Shown here: positions 1-7,030 of the stretch, in pieces | How positions within the stretch are numbered: position 1 is the stretch's first letter | How the letters are laid out: every line of letters starts with the position of its first letter | Assembly (NCBI GenBank): GCA_003447515.1 | Contig: DLZA01000183.1 | Location: forward strand, 1 to 7,893 | DNA from: Paracoccaceae bacterium | Lineage (GTDB): Bacteria; Pseudomonadota; Alphaproteobacteria; Rhodobacterales; Rhodobacteraceae | DNA length: 7,893 bases | Reading direction: 5' to 3' | Position numbers and translations under genes: made by a program | Notes under the pieces: generated by a model | Seen by the model: the letters and a program-made list of their open reading frames with translations, nothing else | What the model was told of the DNA's origin: nothing | Database searches by the model: none

Positions 1-62
1 TGATGCTATTGGAAGAAAATCATGAATGGAAATTTATGGTTTATATAGCACCATAAGAATTT

Positions 63-950
63 TTAATGCTGCGTGAGCCGCTGAATGGATTTCTTGAGAA
101 ATGTTTGTTCTATTTGGTCAATGATCTTGTACCCTTCAGGGCCAATTTGGGCTTGGCGCGCGAATAAGCCGATATGTAGGGGTTCTAACGGTGGAAGCCC
201 GTCAGAGATTGTTAAGCTTCGGATACCTTGCTTGAGTGTTGGTTCGGTTAAACAAGAGACGCCCAATCCATCGCGAACTGCCTTTTGCAATGCACCAATG
301 CCTGGGCTTGAAAACGCAAACTGCCACTGCACAGAGGCTAATTTCAAAGCCGTCGTCATTCGGTCTCGATACACACATCCGTGCGGATGAACAACGAGGG
401 GAATTATTGTGTTTTTTTCCAAATTGAAATCAGTTGAACCTACCCAAGTTGGTTCTTCTTGCCAGTGCTGGAACAAAAACTGTTGATCGTCGCCCTCAAA
501 CAGTGCGACTGCAACATCGATTTCATTTTTTTGCAACAGTGCCAACAAGTTTTTGGATAGATCACATCGAACTTCAATGTTGAGCGAGGGGTTTTGTTTA
601 ATTACTTTAGTCAGCCTGGTTTGCAGGAGATCCACAGCATAATCCACCGGTAAACCAACGCGAAGTAGTGTGCCTTTTGTCGGGGGTTCAAAATGTGCAA
701 TCGCGAGATCATTTAAGCGCAATATTTGGCGTGCATAAACTGCTAGGGACTCGCCATGTTCGGTCAATGAAACCTCTTTACCGACACGTACAATGAGTTT
801 GTGCCCTACGATTCGCTCCAAACGCTGAACTTGCAATGTTATCGCGGGTTGGGTCCGCCCCAATATGTCAGCCGCACGCGTAAAACCTTCCACCTCAACG
901 ACAGTAACAAATGTGCGCAGCAGATCGGTGGGAAGATTTGGAATTCTCAT
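63..950 (-). CDS. LysR-family transcriptional regulator
   Basis: This is a LysR-type DNA-binding regulator of 295 residues, a normal length for the family (about 290-330). The N-terminal winged helix-turn-helix lies at about residues 5-60. It shows the typical order LLRTFVTVVEVEGFTRAA, then GRTQPAITLQVQRLE, then LTEHGESL, followed by the linker helix and an effector-binding domain from about residue 85 to the end (VGLPVDY, IDVAVALFEGD, GIGALQKAVRDGLGVSCL). I chose the ATG at 950, which gives MRIPNLPTDLLRTFV. An in-frame TTG at 971 would add seven residues; neither start has a clear Shine-Dalgarno sequence. The gene lies downstream of the phosphoribosyltransferase pair in the same direction, with 142 bases between them, so it may be separate or a weak read-through partner. 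The effector and target genes cannot be inferred; genes left of the window could be targets. The family call is very safe, the role unknown. Confidence 0.93.
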   Translation of the reverse strand: MRIPNLPTDLLRTFVTVVEVEGFTRAADILGRTQPAITLQVQRLERIVGHKLIVRVGKEVSLTEHGESLAVYARQILRLNDLAIAHFEPPTKGTLLRVGLPVDYAVDLLQTRLTKVIKQNPSLNIEVRCDLSKNLLALLQKNEIDVAVALFEGDDQQFLFQHWQEEPTWVGSTDFNLEKNTIIPLVVHPHGCVYRDRMTTALKLASVQWQFAFSSPGIGALQKAVRDGLGVSCLTEPTLKQGIRSLTISDGLPPLEPLHIGLFARQAQIGPEGYKIIDQIEQTFLKKSIQRLTQH

Positions 951-1092
951 CGTGTGAGCATAAGAGAGCAATATGACAATTGAAACACCATATGCTTTTT
1001 AAATTCACAAAAGCGTGTAGCCTGCTAACGATCCATGACGAAATCTGATTGGTAGAAAGATTAGTTAGCCGCGATTTGAAATTTCCTGAAGG

Positions 1093-1713
1093 TTACTTTG
1101 GAAATGCCATTTCAGGCTTGTAAGTCTTGAAGCTTTCAAGGTACTGGGCGTTCGCTTGATTTTGCCACTTGGTATTTGGTTGAATTGCGGTCACGCATTT
1201 ATACTTCTTGCGGTACTCAGCGGTATTTTCATTGTCCTCCATTACAACAGCAACCATGCCTGCAACAGTTCCACCCTGCTGCTCCACAAGCTGAACCGCT
1301 CCGTGCATTGTACCGCCAGTTTCAACCCACTGGTCTACCAACAAAACCCTTGTCCCAGGCGCATAGGCGGGTAGACGCATTTCCATGCTTTGAGTTTGAC
1401 CGGAGTAATTAGTCATTACCGCACTGTCTGTGTCGACACAAAGTTTACCCGCTTTGCGGATGGGAAGAAACCCACAGCCTATACGCGTCGCGATACCTGC
1501 AGCCAAAACAAATCCCATTGCATCCAACCCTGCGACTACATCAATTTCATCCGGATCAATTTCGAGGCAGAGATCGTCAAGCAGATCGTGAAAAGCATCG
1601 CCGTTGATATAAATTGATGTTGGGTCCAACCATGCAAATTTATCACCTTTTGTGTTGGGGGCCATTATCGAAAAATACCAGCGATCGTCTCTTGGACCTT
1701 TATTAATTTTCAA
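1093..1713 (-). CDS. Adenine phosphoribosyltransferase-like protein (type I PRTase)
   Basis: This is a cytoplasmic type I phosphoribosyltransferase-fold protein of 206 residues. Members join a nucleobase to PRPP or bind PRPP as regulators. Visible motifs match the adenine PRTase layout: AGLDAMGFVLAAGIA at 61-75, GFLPIRKAGKL at 81-91, and the PRPP loop VLLVDQWVETGGT at 123-135 preceded by MEMRLPAYAPGTR. The loop is unusual: the normal acidic pair (DD, DE or ED) reads D127-Q128, and ATGGT reads ETGGT. Substrate preference may therefore differ from true Apt, so I give no gene symbol. The start is TTG at 1713. It is supported by AAGGAG eight bases upstream, which overlaps the stop codon of the BtpA-like gene 12 bases away, indicating an operon with translational coupling. 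Fold confident, exact reaction not. Confidence 0.87.
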   Translation of the reverse strand: MKINKGPRDDRWYFSIMAPNTKGDKFAWLDPTSIYINGDAFHDLLDDLCLEIDPDEIDVVAGLDAMGFVLAAGIATRIGCGFLPIRKAGKLCVDTDSAVMTNYSGQTQSMEMRLPAYAPGTRVLLVDQWVETGGTMHGAVQLVEQQGGTVAGMVAVVMEDNENTAEYRKKYKCVTAIQPNTKWQNQANAQYLESFKTYKPEMAFPK

Positions 1714-1721
1714 AATTTCCG

Positions 1722-1727
1722 CTCCTT
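1722..1727 (-). promoter_or_regulatory. Shine-Dalgarno of the phosphoribosyltransferase gene
   Basis: AAGGAG on the minus strand lies eight bases before the TTG at 1713 and overlaps the TAA stop of the BtpA-like gene. It decides the non-ATG start, because no ATG occurs in frame until residue 17, and it suggests that ribosomes ending the upstream gene re-initiate here. Confidence 0.7.
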
Positions 1728-2496
1728 AGCTATGAAGTGTGGTCATAAGTTTTTGTAATCGGGCGGGGTCGATGTTGTAAAAGTCGCCATCAAAGTTAAT
1801 TCCTGTTGCCACCATGAAAAGATCAACATCTGCTGCATATTCCAATGCGTTTTCTGATGTAATACCAGAGGCCAGTGCCAATGCGGTTTCACCGCAGTTA
1901 TCGCGAAAAATTTTGATTTTGTTCACATCTGCTGCACAACCTGTAGCAATACCGGAGGTTACAACAATATCCATGTGTTCGCGAGCCAGTTGGGCGCTGT
2001 ATCCATAAGTGCTAGGATCCGTTTCACGTTGTTTTTTAAAAGCTGTTCCGCCGATATAAAGCCCATTCCAGCCACTAGTTTTCCGAGCGGCCGTAATACG
2101 TTTTGCATCTACTTGATCGTGCTTTTTTAGACGTTCATCAATGCAGGCGTCATCCGCCCAATAACCGTCAACTTGCACGCCTTCTGATTGCAAATTGCCT
2201 AAAATTGGAAAGGCGAATTCACCTGTCACTGCAAGAAAATTCACTCCAATCCAATAATCTGGATAAACTGCGCGAATGCTCCGAATAATCGGGACTAATT
2301 TCTCTTTTTCAAAATCGTGATTGATTAAAAATACACCAGGACAGCCTCCGGTTATTGCTTTGTCAATGTTCTGCGCTGCTTGCTCGTGGTTTAAAACGTG
2401 AATAACGGGAAGCACGATTGGATGTTGACTACCAAATTTCATGTGAAATTCGTTTCGTTGCATCAGGTATCTTTTCCAATACTTTAAGGTCTGCAT
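1726..2496 (-). CDS. BtpA-like TIM-barrel family protein
   Basis: This is a soluble protein of up to 256 residues that resembles the BtpA/SgcQ family of TIM-barrel proteins. BtpA was linked to photosystem I accumulation in cyanobacteria, but most members have no known reaction. The repeating strand ends of the barrel are visible: LPVIHV near 29-34, GGCPGVFLINHDF at 50-62, YWIGVNFLAV at 81-90, VDGYWADDA at 109-117 and LYIGGTAF at 146-153. The most family-like part is the C-terminus: DIVVTSGIATG at 176-186, LALASGITSENA at 206-217 and LFMVATGI-NFDGDFYNIDPARL at 226-247. The start is uncertain: ATG at 2496 (no clear Shine-Dalgarno), ATG at 2463 or ATG at 2442, and the last begins just before the conserved core. 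It is the first gene of a coupled pair with the phosphoribosyltransferase, so a role in ribosyl or nucleobase metabolism is a reasonable inference. Family assignment is moderate. Confidence 0.8.
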   Translation of the reverse strand: MQTLKYWKRYLMQRNEFHMKFGSQHPIVLPVIHVLNHEQAAQNIDKAITGGCPGVFLINHDFEKEKLVPIIRSIRAVYPDYWIGVNFLAVTGEFAFPILGNLQSEGVQVDGYWADDACIDERLKKHDQVDAKRITAARKTSGWNGLYIGGTAFKKQRETDPSTYGYSAQLAREHMDIVVTSGIATGCAADVNKIKIFRDNCGETALALASGITSENALEYAADVDLFMVATGINFDGDFYNIDPARLQKLMTTLHS

Positions 2497-2555
2497 TCAG
2501 TTTAGAGACATTACAAACATGAGAAAAATTTATTATTCTAATAAATGCATAAAAA

Positions 2556-2584
2556 ATCATAATAACACATTATTCCATATGCAA
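2556..2584 (-). promoter_or_regulatory. Possible sigma70-type promoter of the BtpA-like/PRTase operon
   Basis: On the minus strand TTGCAT (2584-2579) and TATGAT (2561-2556) are separated by 17 bases. The -10 matches five of six consensus bases and the -35 only three. The pair sits in a strongly AT-rich stretch and would give a leader of roughly 50 bases before the ATG at 2496. AT-rich DNA produces such pairs by chance, so this is only a candidate. Confidence 0.35.
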
Positions 2585-2592
2585 TTTTGGTT

Positions 2593-2629
2593 TTAAGGTA
2601 ATGCAAAGCTACCTGAGGTCCGACCTTAA
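2593..2629. repeat. Inverted repeat TTAAGGT / ACCTTAA
   Basis: The arms at 2593-2599 and 2623-2629 are perfectly complementary over seven bases, with 23 bases between them that themselves contain ACCTGAGGT. The repeat lies just upstream of the candidate promoter of the BtpA-like operon, so it could be an operator or part of an RNA leader. No T-tract follows on either strand, so an intrinsic terminator is unlikely. Confidence 0.35.
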
Positions 2630-2684
2630 CAGTGTATTTCCGAGGAAAGTGAAATTCTACTGATGGCTTCTAATTTGCACGCAA

Positions 2685-2722
2685 ACGTTGTGACAAAGTA
2701 ATGCATGAATTGGTCACAACGT
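2685..2722. repeat. Perfect 10-bp inverted repeat with 18-base loop
   Basis: ACGTTGTGAC at 2685-2694 and GTCACAACGT at 2713-2722 are exact reverse complements over ten bases. The spacer is AT-rich and contains the palindrome ATGCAT. No run of T follows on either strand, so this is not a simple terminator. It could be a protein-binding site, a structured RNA stem or a trace of a mobile element. The exact ten-base match is unlikely to be chance at this spacing, but its function is unknown. Confidence 0.5.
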
Positions 2723-2730
2723 CGGGCTAC

Positions 2731-2757
2731 CAGGGAACCTCTCTAAGGGGTCACCTG
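2731..2757. repeat. Compact hairpin next to the 10-bp inverted repeat
   Basis: ACCTCT (2737-2742) pairs with AGGGGT (2746-2751), including one G-U pair if read as plus-strand RNA, around a three-base CTA loop. Below a GA/CA internal loop, CAGG (2731-2734) pairs with CCTG (2754-2757). Together with the stem at 2685-2722, eight bases away, it forms a tandem pair of hairpins, which hints at a structured RNA or a complex operator. There is no T-tract. Confidence 0.35.
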
Positions 2758-2942
2758 TGTTGGATTAATATAAGAACTTTGCCCTACTTTTCGCCGTATC
2801 ATGATCTCGTTTATTCTTGAGCTTGAGTTCAAAGGCTCGGCCAATTGGACAAAATAAAATACAACTTTTCTGTTCTGCCCAGTAAGTGAAACCAACTCAT
2901 CAAAACGTCGTGTCCTAATTTATGCTGACTTTGAGGTAGTCT

Positions 2943-5111
2943 TTATTCATTTACTTGGATAGCACCATTTCCCTTTGATAGCTGTCCGATGACCCATCCT
3001 TTACTGCCTTGACTTGCGAGAGCAGAAAGGGCGGCAGAGGCTGCGTCAGGAGTGAGCGCAGCAAGCAACCCACCCGCCGTTTGGGGGTCATGGAGCAAAG
3101 GATCAATGGTTCCTAAAATTGGTGCATTGTCGATATTTGCTCGCAAAAGTGAAGACTGCACTCCACGATCTGACAATAGGCGAGCGTGTGGGTAAAGAGG
3201 AATTTTACTTCGCCAAATTTCAGCCTGTAAACCAGAAGCTGTGCACATTTCTTGCAAGTGCCCGGCTAGACCAAAACCCGTCACGTCTGTCATTGCATGT
3301 GCATGAGAGAGAATAAACGCTGCTTTACCTTGGGGCCGCTCCATGGTTTCTAAGGTATTTGCCACGCTATGGGCAGGTGCATTGCCTGCCATATGAGCCG
3401 CTAAAATAACGCCAGAACCAATCGGACGCGTTAACAATAAAACATCGCCATCCTTTGCGCCTGTTAGCGTGATCGGTTTCTGTTGGCGTACTCCAGTAAT
3501 AGTAAATCCGATGGTCATTTCTGCGCCCATAGTCGTATGTCCGCCAACGATCAACGCACCTGCGTTCGAAAAGACAGTACGAGCTGTTTTGTTGATTTCG
3601 AGTAAGGTACGTTCTTGAAGAGATTGCGACATGCGGGGAAGGATTAGGCTGATTAATGCGACTTGCGGTTTTGCGGCCATAGCCCATATATCACCTAGAG
3701 CGTGAATGGCAGCTATTCGGGTCATTTGTACTGGATCGTCAACAAATGCGCGGAGATGGTCGGTACTTATAACTTGGAAGCCGCCGTTAGGGAGGCGTAA
3801 GATGGCAGCGTCATCGCCGGTTCCTTTTACGACTTCGGGATGTGTTTCTGGTTCTGATGAAATAAGGCTTGCTTTGAGGGCAGCCGCAGCGACCTTAGCA
3901 CCGCACCCTCCACATAATGGTTGTTCTAATTTTTCCTCCCGAACGCCAGTGGCCACAATCGCGGGAAGGCGCGCGCCTTGCATTGCCGAAAAATTTGTCA
4001 AATGAGCGATGAATTTGCGATCTATATTGTCTTTCCACCGCCAGAGAAGCGGTGAGGCTACTGAGATTCCGTATTTTTCGACCAATGCTGATTTGTTACC
4101 CAAAGAAATCAGCTTGAGATAGGATCTTTGTGGACGGAATTTTTTTAATTTTGTGTTTGTTAAAACGGCACGCAAGTTGTGATATAAAATTGGTGCTCCA
4201 CGTACAGCAAAGACACCCGCTTTTGGGCGAGGTGCAAACGGCATATGAGCACAATCACCGACGGCGAAAAGGTTGGAGTGGCCTTGCACACGCAGGTCTT
4301 GATCAACCTTGATAAACCCGTCTTTTTGAGGAAGGTTAGTTTGTATGATCCAAGGGTGTGGTACGGCTCCGGCAGCGCCGACACAAAAGGCGGTTGGGAT
4401 CAGCATTCCTCCTTTCAAGATTACGTGCGTTTTAGTGATTTTTTCAATTTTTCCATTGGTTATCAGGTTTACTTCAAGGCTTGCCATTGCCGCTTTGAGC
4501 TTTCGCCGGGCATGAAAGCCAACACCAGAGATTTGCTCACCTTGCTCGATGACTGAGATGGTGGGTCTAAATCCCTTCGCGAACAACGCATGCGCCATCG
4601 CCATCGCAAGTTCACATCCTGCCACACCGCCACCTATAACTGTGACGTTTGGGGTCTTTTCCCCAGAGATAACTGTTGTGAGGAAGATCTGCCACATTTG
4701 GGCATAGTTTTGCAGCGGTTTGGCGCCGATCGCATTTTCGCTAAAACCAGAAATACTCATTTGTGCTGTGATACCGACGTCAATGGAGGCTATGTCATAT
4801 GCCACTGGGGGACGTCCCTGCACGTGAATAAGGCGTGCTTTATGGTCGATCCCTGTGGCTGGAGATAGGATTAAACGTGCGTCAGAAAACTGCGTAAGGC
4901 TCATTAGATCAATCTCTAGAGCCTCGCGGTCGTAGTGACCGGCAATATAGCCTGGTAGCATGCCGGTGTAAGGCGCGGTTGCTCCCGGGTTGATAAGCGT
5001 CAGCCGTACTCCTGGCAGGGGTTTCATACGCCATTTTTTTAATACTAAAGCATGGGCATGGCCGCCCCCAATTAGAACCAGATCACGTGAGAGGGGAATA
5101 TTTGATAGCAC
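2943..5111 (-). CDS. selD: FAD/NADH oxidoreductase-selenide, water dikinase (SelD) fusion
   Basis: This is a two-domain protein of 722 residues. The N-terminal part (about 8-370) is an NADH dehydrogenase-like flavoprotein. It has the FAD motif LVLIGGGHAH at 11-20, the dinucleotide motif VIGGGVAGCELAMA at 158-171 and the second FAD motif NLFAVGDCAH at 280-289. The C-terminal part (about 395-722) is selenide, water dikinase, which makes selenophosphate from selenide and ATP for selenocysteine synthesis. Its active site is CGGCGAK at 400-406, with Cys403 and Lys406 aligning with Cys17 and Lys20 of E. coli SelD. GTGDDAAIL at 430-438, VDDP at 457-460, GGHT at 523-526, DVTGFGLAGHL at 609-619 and DPQTAGGLL at 675-683 are all intact. 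Residue 403 is cysteine, not selenocysteine. Such fusions are known in bacteria. I chose GTG at 5111, eight bases after the SMP-30 stop; an ATG at 5201 would add 30 residues unlike the family and overlap SMP-30 by 82 bases. Confidence 0.95.
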   Translation of the reverse strand: MLSNIPLSRDLVLIGGGHAHALVLKKWRMKPLPGVRLTLINPGATAPYTGMLPGYIAGHYDREALEIDLMSLTQFSDARLILSPATGIDHKARLIHVQGRPPVAYDIASIDVGITAQMSISGFSENAIGAKPLQNYAQMWQIFLTTVISGEKTPNVTVIGGGVAGCELAMAMAHALFAKGFRPTISVIEQGEQISGVGFHARRKLKAAMASLEVNLITNGKIEKITKTHVILKGGMLIPTAFCVGAAGAVPHPWIIQTNLPQKDGFIKVDQDLRVQGHSNLFAVGDCAHMPFAPRPKAGVFAVRGAPILYHNLRAVLTNTKLKKFRPQRSYLKLISLGNKSALVEKYGISVASPLLWRWKDNIDRKFIAHLTNFSAMQGARLPAIVATGVREEKLEQPLCGGCGAKVAAAALKASLISSEPETHPEVVKGTGDDAAILRLPNGGFQVISTDHLRAFVDDPVQMTRIAAIHALGDIWAMAAKPQVALISLILPRMSQSLQERTLLEINKTARTVFSNAGALIVGGHTTMGAEMTIGFTITGVRQQKPITLTGAKDGDVLLLTRPIGSGVILAAHMAGNAPAHSVANTLETMERPQGKAAFILSHAHAMTDVTGFGLAGHLQEMCTASGLQAEIWRSKIPLYPHARLLSDRGVQSSLLRANIDNAPILGTIDPLLHDPQTAGGLLAALTPDAASAALSALASQGSKGWVIGQLSKGNGAIQVNE

Positions 5112-5119
5112 TGTATGGT

Positions 5120-6034
5120 TTATCCGTTGAAGTTCAGTGATAAACCTGGGTTGGGCCAACGGGTGTGGTATAAACAACCTGTCCCAGAAGCTGTGATCCA
5201 AGCATCTTGCATGTCAGGTCCACCAAAACAGATGTTGGTAATGTAAGGATCTCTCGATATTTTGTGAAAGTTAACCTTGCCACCATTTGATGGCACTATG
5301 CTGATCCCACCGCGCATTAGTGTCGCGACGCAGATGTCGCCATTTTTTTGCACCGCCAGACTATCGAGTAATTGATAATCAGGCAGTGTGGTCAACAAAT
5401 TTCCAGGCATATCGAACGGCAAGGAGGTGATTTCTCCAGGAGAAATAAGGTCAAAGCTCCAGACGCGACCAGTTCGAGTTTCTGCGACGTGCACGGATCT
5501 GCCATCTGGTGAAAGGCCTATGCCATTGGGAGTAATCATGGGTGCGTGGACTCGCTTGATCATACTGCCATCGGTTGTTGCATAGTAAAATGCGCCGTGA
5601 TGTACGTAGTCAGTGTTTGATTTACCTAGGTCAGTGAAATAGAATGCGCCGTGCGCGTCAAACACTATATCGTTTGGCCCACGTAACGGTTGCCCGTCAC
5701 AGCTGTCGTAGACCGTTTCAAATTCGCCTGTGTTTGGGTCAACCCTCTGGATACACCCACTTACGTAGTCATCTGGCGTACCAATTGGTCGGGTGATTCC
5801 GTCTGATTGGGTCCAAATGAATCCGCCGTTATTGCAGACATAGATCATGCCATCGGGCCCAACCGCTGCCCCATTCGGGCCTCCACTTAGATTCGCTATC
5901 ACGTCAATCTTTCCATCAGGATGAACGCGTGACAGGGTCTGACGACGAATTTCTACTAGAATGATAGAACCGTCGGCCATGGCTATTGGGCCTTCTGGGA
6001 AATCTAGCCCATCGCATATCATTTTCAGCTTCAT
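5120..6034 (-). CDS. SMP-30/gluconolactonase-like family protein
   Basis: This is a six-bladed beta-propeller protein of 304 residues, related to SMP-30/regucalcin and gluconolactonase, which hydrolyse sugar lactones with one divalent metal ion. Expected metal ligands are present: Glu14 in DFPEGP (11-16), Asn170 in ITPNGIGLSPDG (167-178) and Asp224 in LLDSLAV (222-228). Asn121 in RGPNDIVFD (118-126) fits the substrate-pocket asparagine of the family. Blade repeats of the kind G-A-V-G-P-D-G-x-I-Y-V are visible at 55-66. No signal peptide is seen, so it is probably cytoplasmic. The ATG at 6034 has AAGGGA a short distance upstream. The gene ends eight bases before the GTG start of the SelD fusion, so the two are probably one transcript. 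It is divergent from the short-chain dehydrogenase, a common pairing for sugar or polyol oxidation followed by lactone hydrolysis. The substrate is unknown. Confidence 0.92.
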   Translation of the reverse strand: MKLKMICDGLDFPEGPIAMADGSIILVEIRRQTLSRVHPDGKIDVIANLSGGPNGAAVGPDGMIYVCNNGGFIWTQSDGITRPIGTPDDYVSGCIQRVDPNTGEFETVYDSCDGQPLRGPNDIVFDAHGAFYFTDLGKSNTDYVHHGAFYYATTDGSMIKRVHAPMITPNGIGLSPDGRSVHVAETRTGRVWSFDLISPGEITSLPFDMPGNLLTTLPDYQLLDSLAVQKNGDICVATLMRGGISIVPSNGGKVNFHKISRDPYITNICFGGPDMQDAWITASGTGCLYHTRWPNPGLSLNFNG

Positions 6035-6181
6035 AGTTCTGTTCCCTTTTTGGCATTAATAATACTGTTTCAACTCGTGTGCTGCGCGTCAGCTAAAAAG
6101 TGAACGACGCGACGTAGCGGCGTGGTCGATGGACAAGTACAATTTTCTATGACCTCATATTCTGAATTATTTTATAACTAT

Positions 6182-6186
6182 AGGAG
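6182..6186 (+). promoter_or_regulatory. Shine-Dalgarno of the short-chain dehydrogenase gene
   Basis: AGGAG lies six bases before the ATG at 6193 and supports that start. The 158 bases between the divergent genes (6035-6192) must hold both promoters. They are GC-rich on the SMP-30 side and AT-rich on the dehydrogenase side, but I see no pair of promoter boxes that I would defend. Confidence 0.65.
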
Positions 6187-6192
6187 TGTGTT

Positions 6193-6963
6193 ATGGTTTC
6201 GCTAGATGGAAAAATTGCTTGGGTTACTGGCGCTGGAGGCGGTATTGGTGAAGCCTCGGCCAAAGCGCTGGCAGAAAGTGGCGCTCATGTCATCCTGTCT
6301 GGACGGCGTGCTGATGAATTGGAACGCGTTGCGGCGCTGATTCAAGCTATGGGCGGAAAATCAGAAATAGCACCGCTGGATGTAGCTGATGCAGATGCAA
6401 CGCAGGCAATTACTGATACCGTGATCACACGCCATGGTCGGGTCGATATTTTTATGGCTAACGCTGGCATAAATGTTCCTAATCGTGCCGTTAATGCGAT
6501 TACTGCAAGGGATTTTGCTAAGGTCGTCGATATCAATTTGAATGGCGTAATGAATGGTGTTCTGGCTGTCTTACCAAAGATGCGGACACAAGGTTCAGGT
6601 ACATTAATCCTGACCTCTTCTTGGGCAGGACGCCATCCGTCAAAACTGACAGGACCTGCCTATAACGCCTCCAAACATGCGGTCGTAGCGCTAAGTCATT
6701 CGATTAATCAGGATGAAGGTGAAAATGGAATTCGATGTACGGCTCTGATGCCGGGTGAAGTGGCAACACCGATCATGTTGTCGCGACCCAAGCCGCCATC
6801 CGACGAAGATCTTGCTAAAATGTTACAGGCCGAAGATCTTGGCGCAATGGTGCGTTATATTGCAGAAGCTCCAGCGCATGTGTGTATAAATGAAGTGTTG
6901 ATTAGCCCAACTTGGAACCGAAGCTTTGTTGGCGTTGCTGAAATGGATGGCATAAAATTATAA
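6193..6963 (+). CDS. Short-chain dehydrogenase/reductase (SDR) family oxidoreductase
   Basis: This is a classical SDR of 256 residues that oxidises an alcohol or reduces a ketone with NAD(P). The cofactor motif TGAGGGIG is at 12-19, and the acidic LDVADA at 62-67 contacts adenine. NAG is at 90-92, and the structural Asn lies in DINLNG at 113-118. The catalytic residues are Ser142 or Ser143 in LTSSWAG, Tyr157 and Lys161 in YNASK (157-161). LMPGEVATPI at 185-194 is the usual region after the active site. The Arg38-Arg39 pair after strand 2 (LSGRRADE) hints at NADP preference, but this is weak evidence. The C-terminus lacks the common glycine-rich ending (GGxxxxDGG) and reads VLISPTWNR, as in the YdfG-like branch. 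It is the only plus-strand gene and lies divergent from the SMP-30 gene, with which it may share a pathway. The substrate is unknown. Confidence 0.95.
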   Translation: MVSLDGKIAWVTGAGGGIGEASAKALAESGAHVILSGRRADELERVAALIQAMGGKSEIAPLDVADADATQAITDTVITRHGRVDIFMANAGINVPNRAVNAITARDFAKVVDINLNGVMNGVLAVLPKMRTQGSGTLILTSSWAGRHPSKLTGPAYNASKHAVVALSHSINQDEGENGIRCTALMPGEVATPIMLSRPKPPSDEDLAKMLQAEDLGAMVRYIAEAPAHVCINEVLISPTWNRSFVGVAEMDGIKL

Positions 6964-6970
6964 AGTTCGT

Positions 6971-7013
6971 TAAAAAAAACGGTGCAGTTGTCGGTATCAG
7001 ACATCCGCACCGT
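6971..7013 (-). terminator. Intrinsic terminator of the selenoprotein operon
   Basis: ACGGTGC (6979-6985) and GCACCGT (7007-7013) form a perfect seven-base stem, extended inward by TGTC/GACA after a mismatched step. On the minus strand the hairpin is followed at once by eight T (6979-6972). It lies just downstream of the selenoprotein stop at 7031. On the plus strand no T-run follows, so it would only weakly stop transcription from the convergent dehydrogenase gene. Confidence 0.85.
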
Positions 7014-7030
7014 GATTGAAATTAAAACTC

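Larger units (their letters stand above)
2497..2942. other. 446-base intergenic region with inverted repeats, no convincing gene
   Basis: No gene that I can identify lies between the BtpA-like gene and the SelD fusion. The left 100 bases are very AT-rich and hold a candidate promoter. The middle holds three inverted repeats, listed separately. Two short open stretches look coding-like but lack convincing starts. One, on the minus strand from 2919 to the stop at 2743-2745, has 58 codons and includes VFYFVQLAEPLNSSSRINEI. The other, on the plus strand from 2630 to the stop at 2699-2701, has 23 codons and includes SEESEILLMASNLHANVVTK. They may be remnants of lost genes or chance. I found no tRNA-Sec features (no T-loop consensus and no TCA anticodon arm) on either strand. 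Confidence 0.5.

Noticed and set aside
34..56. Hairpin TTATGG / CCATAA after the LysR gene as a terminator
   Set aside because: The stem is only six pairs, mostly A-T, with an 11-base loop, and on the minus strand it is followed by ATTTCC rather than a T-run.
2821..2860. tRNA-Sec or other tRNA around the TTCAAAG sequence
   Set aside because: The seven-base loop is not flanked by a proper five-pair stem and no acceptor, D or long variable arm can be drawn on either strand.
2890..2942. Terminator for the SelD fusion
   Set aside because: Only a four-pair hairpin GACT/AGTC is near the stop and no T-tract follows.
3367..3687. 106-residue minus-strand frame inside the SelD fusion
   Set aside because: It is a frame-shifted shadow of conserved SelD motifs (GGHT and TRPIGSG regions).
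6161..6180. TATAAC as the -10 box of the dehydrogenase gene
   Set aside because: It lies so close to the Shine-Dalgarno that transcription would start within the ribosome binding site, and no -35 box is visible at the right distance.
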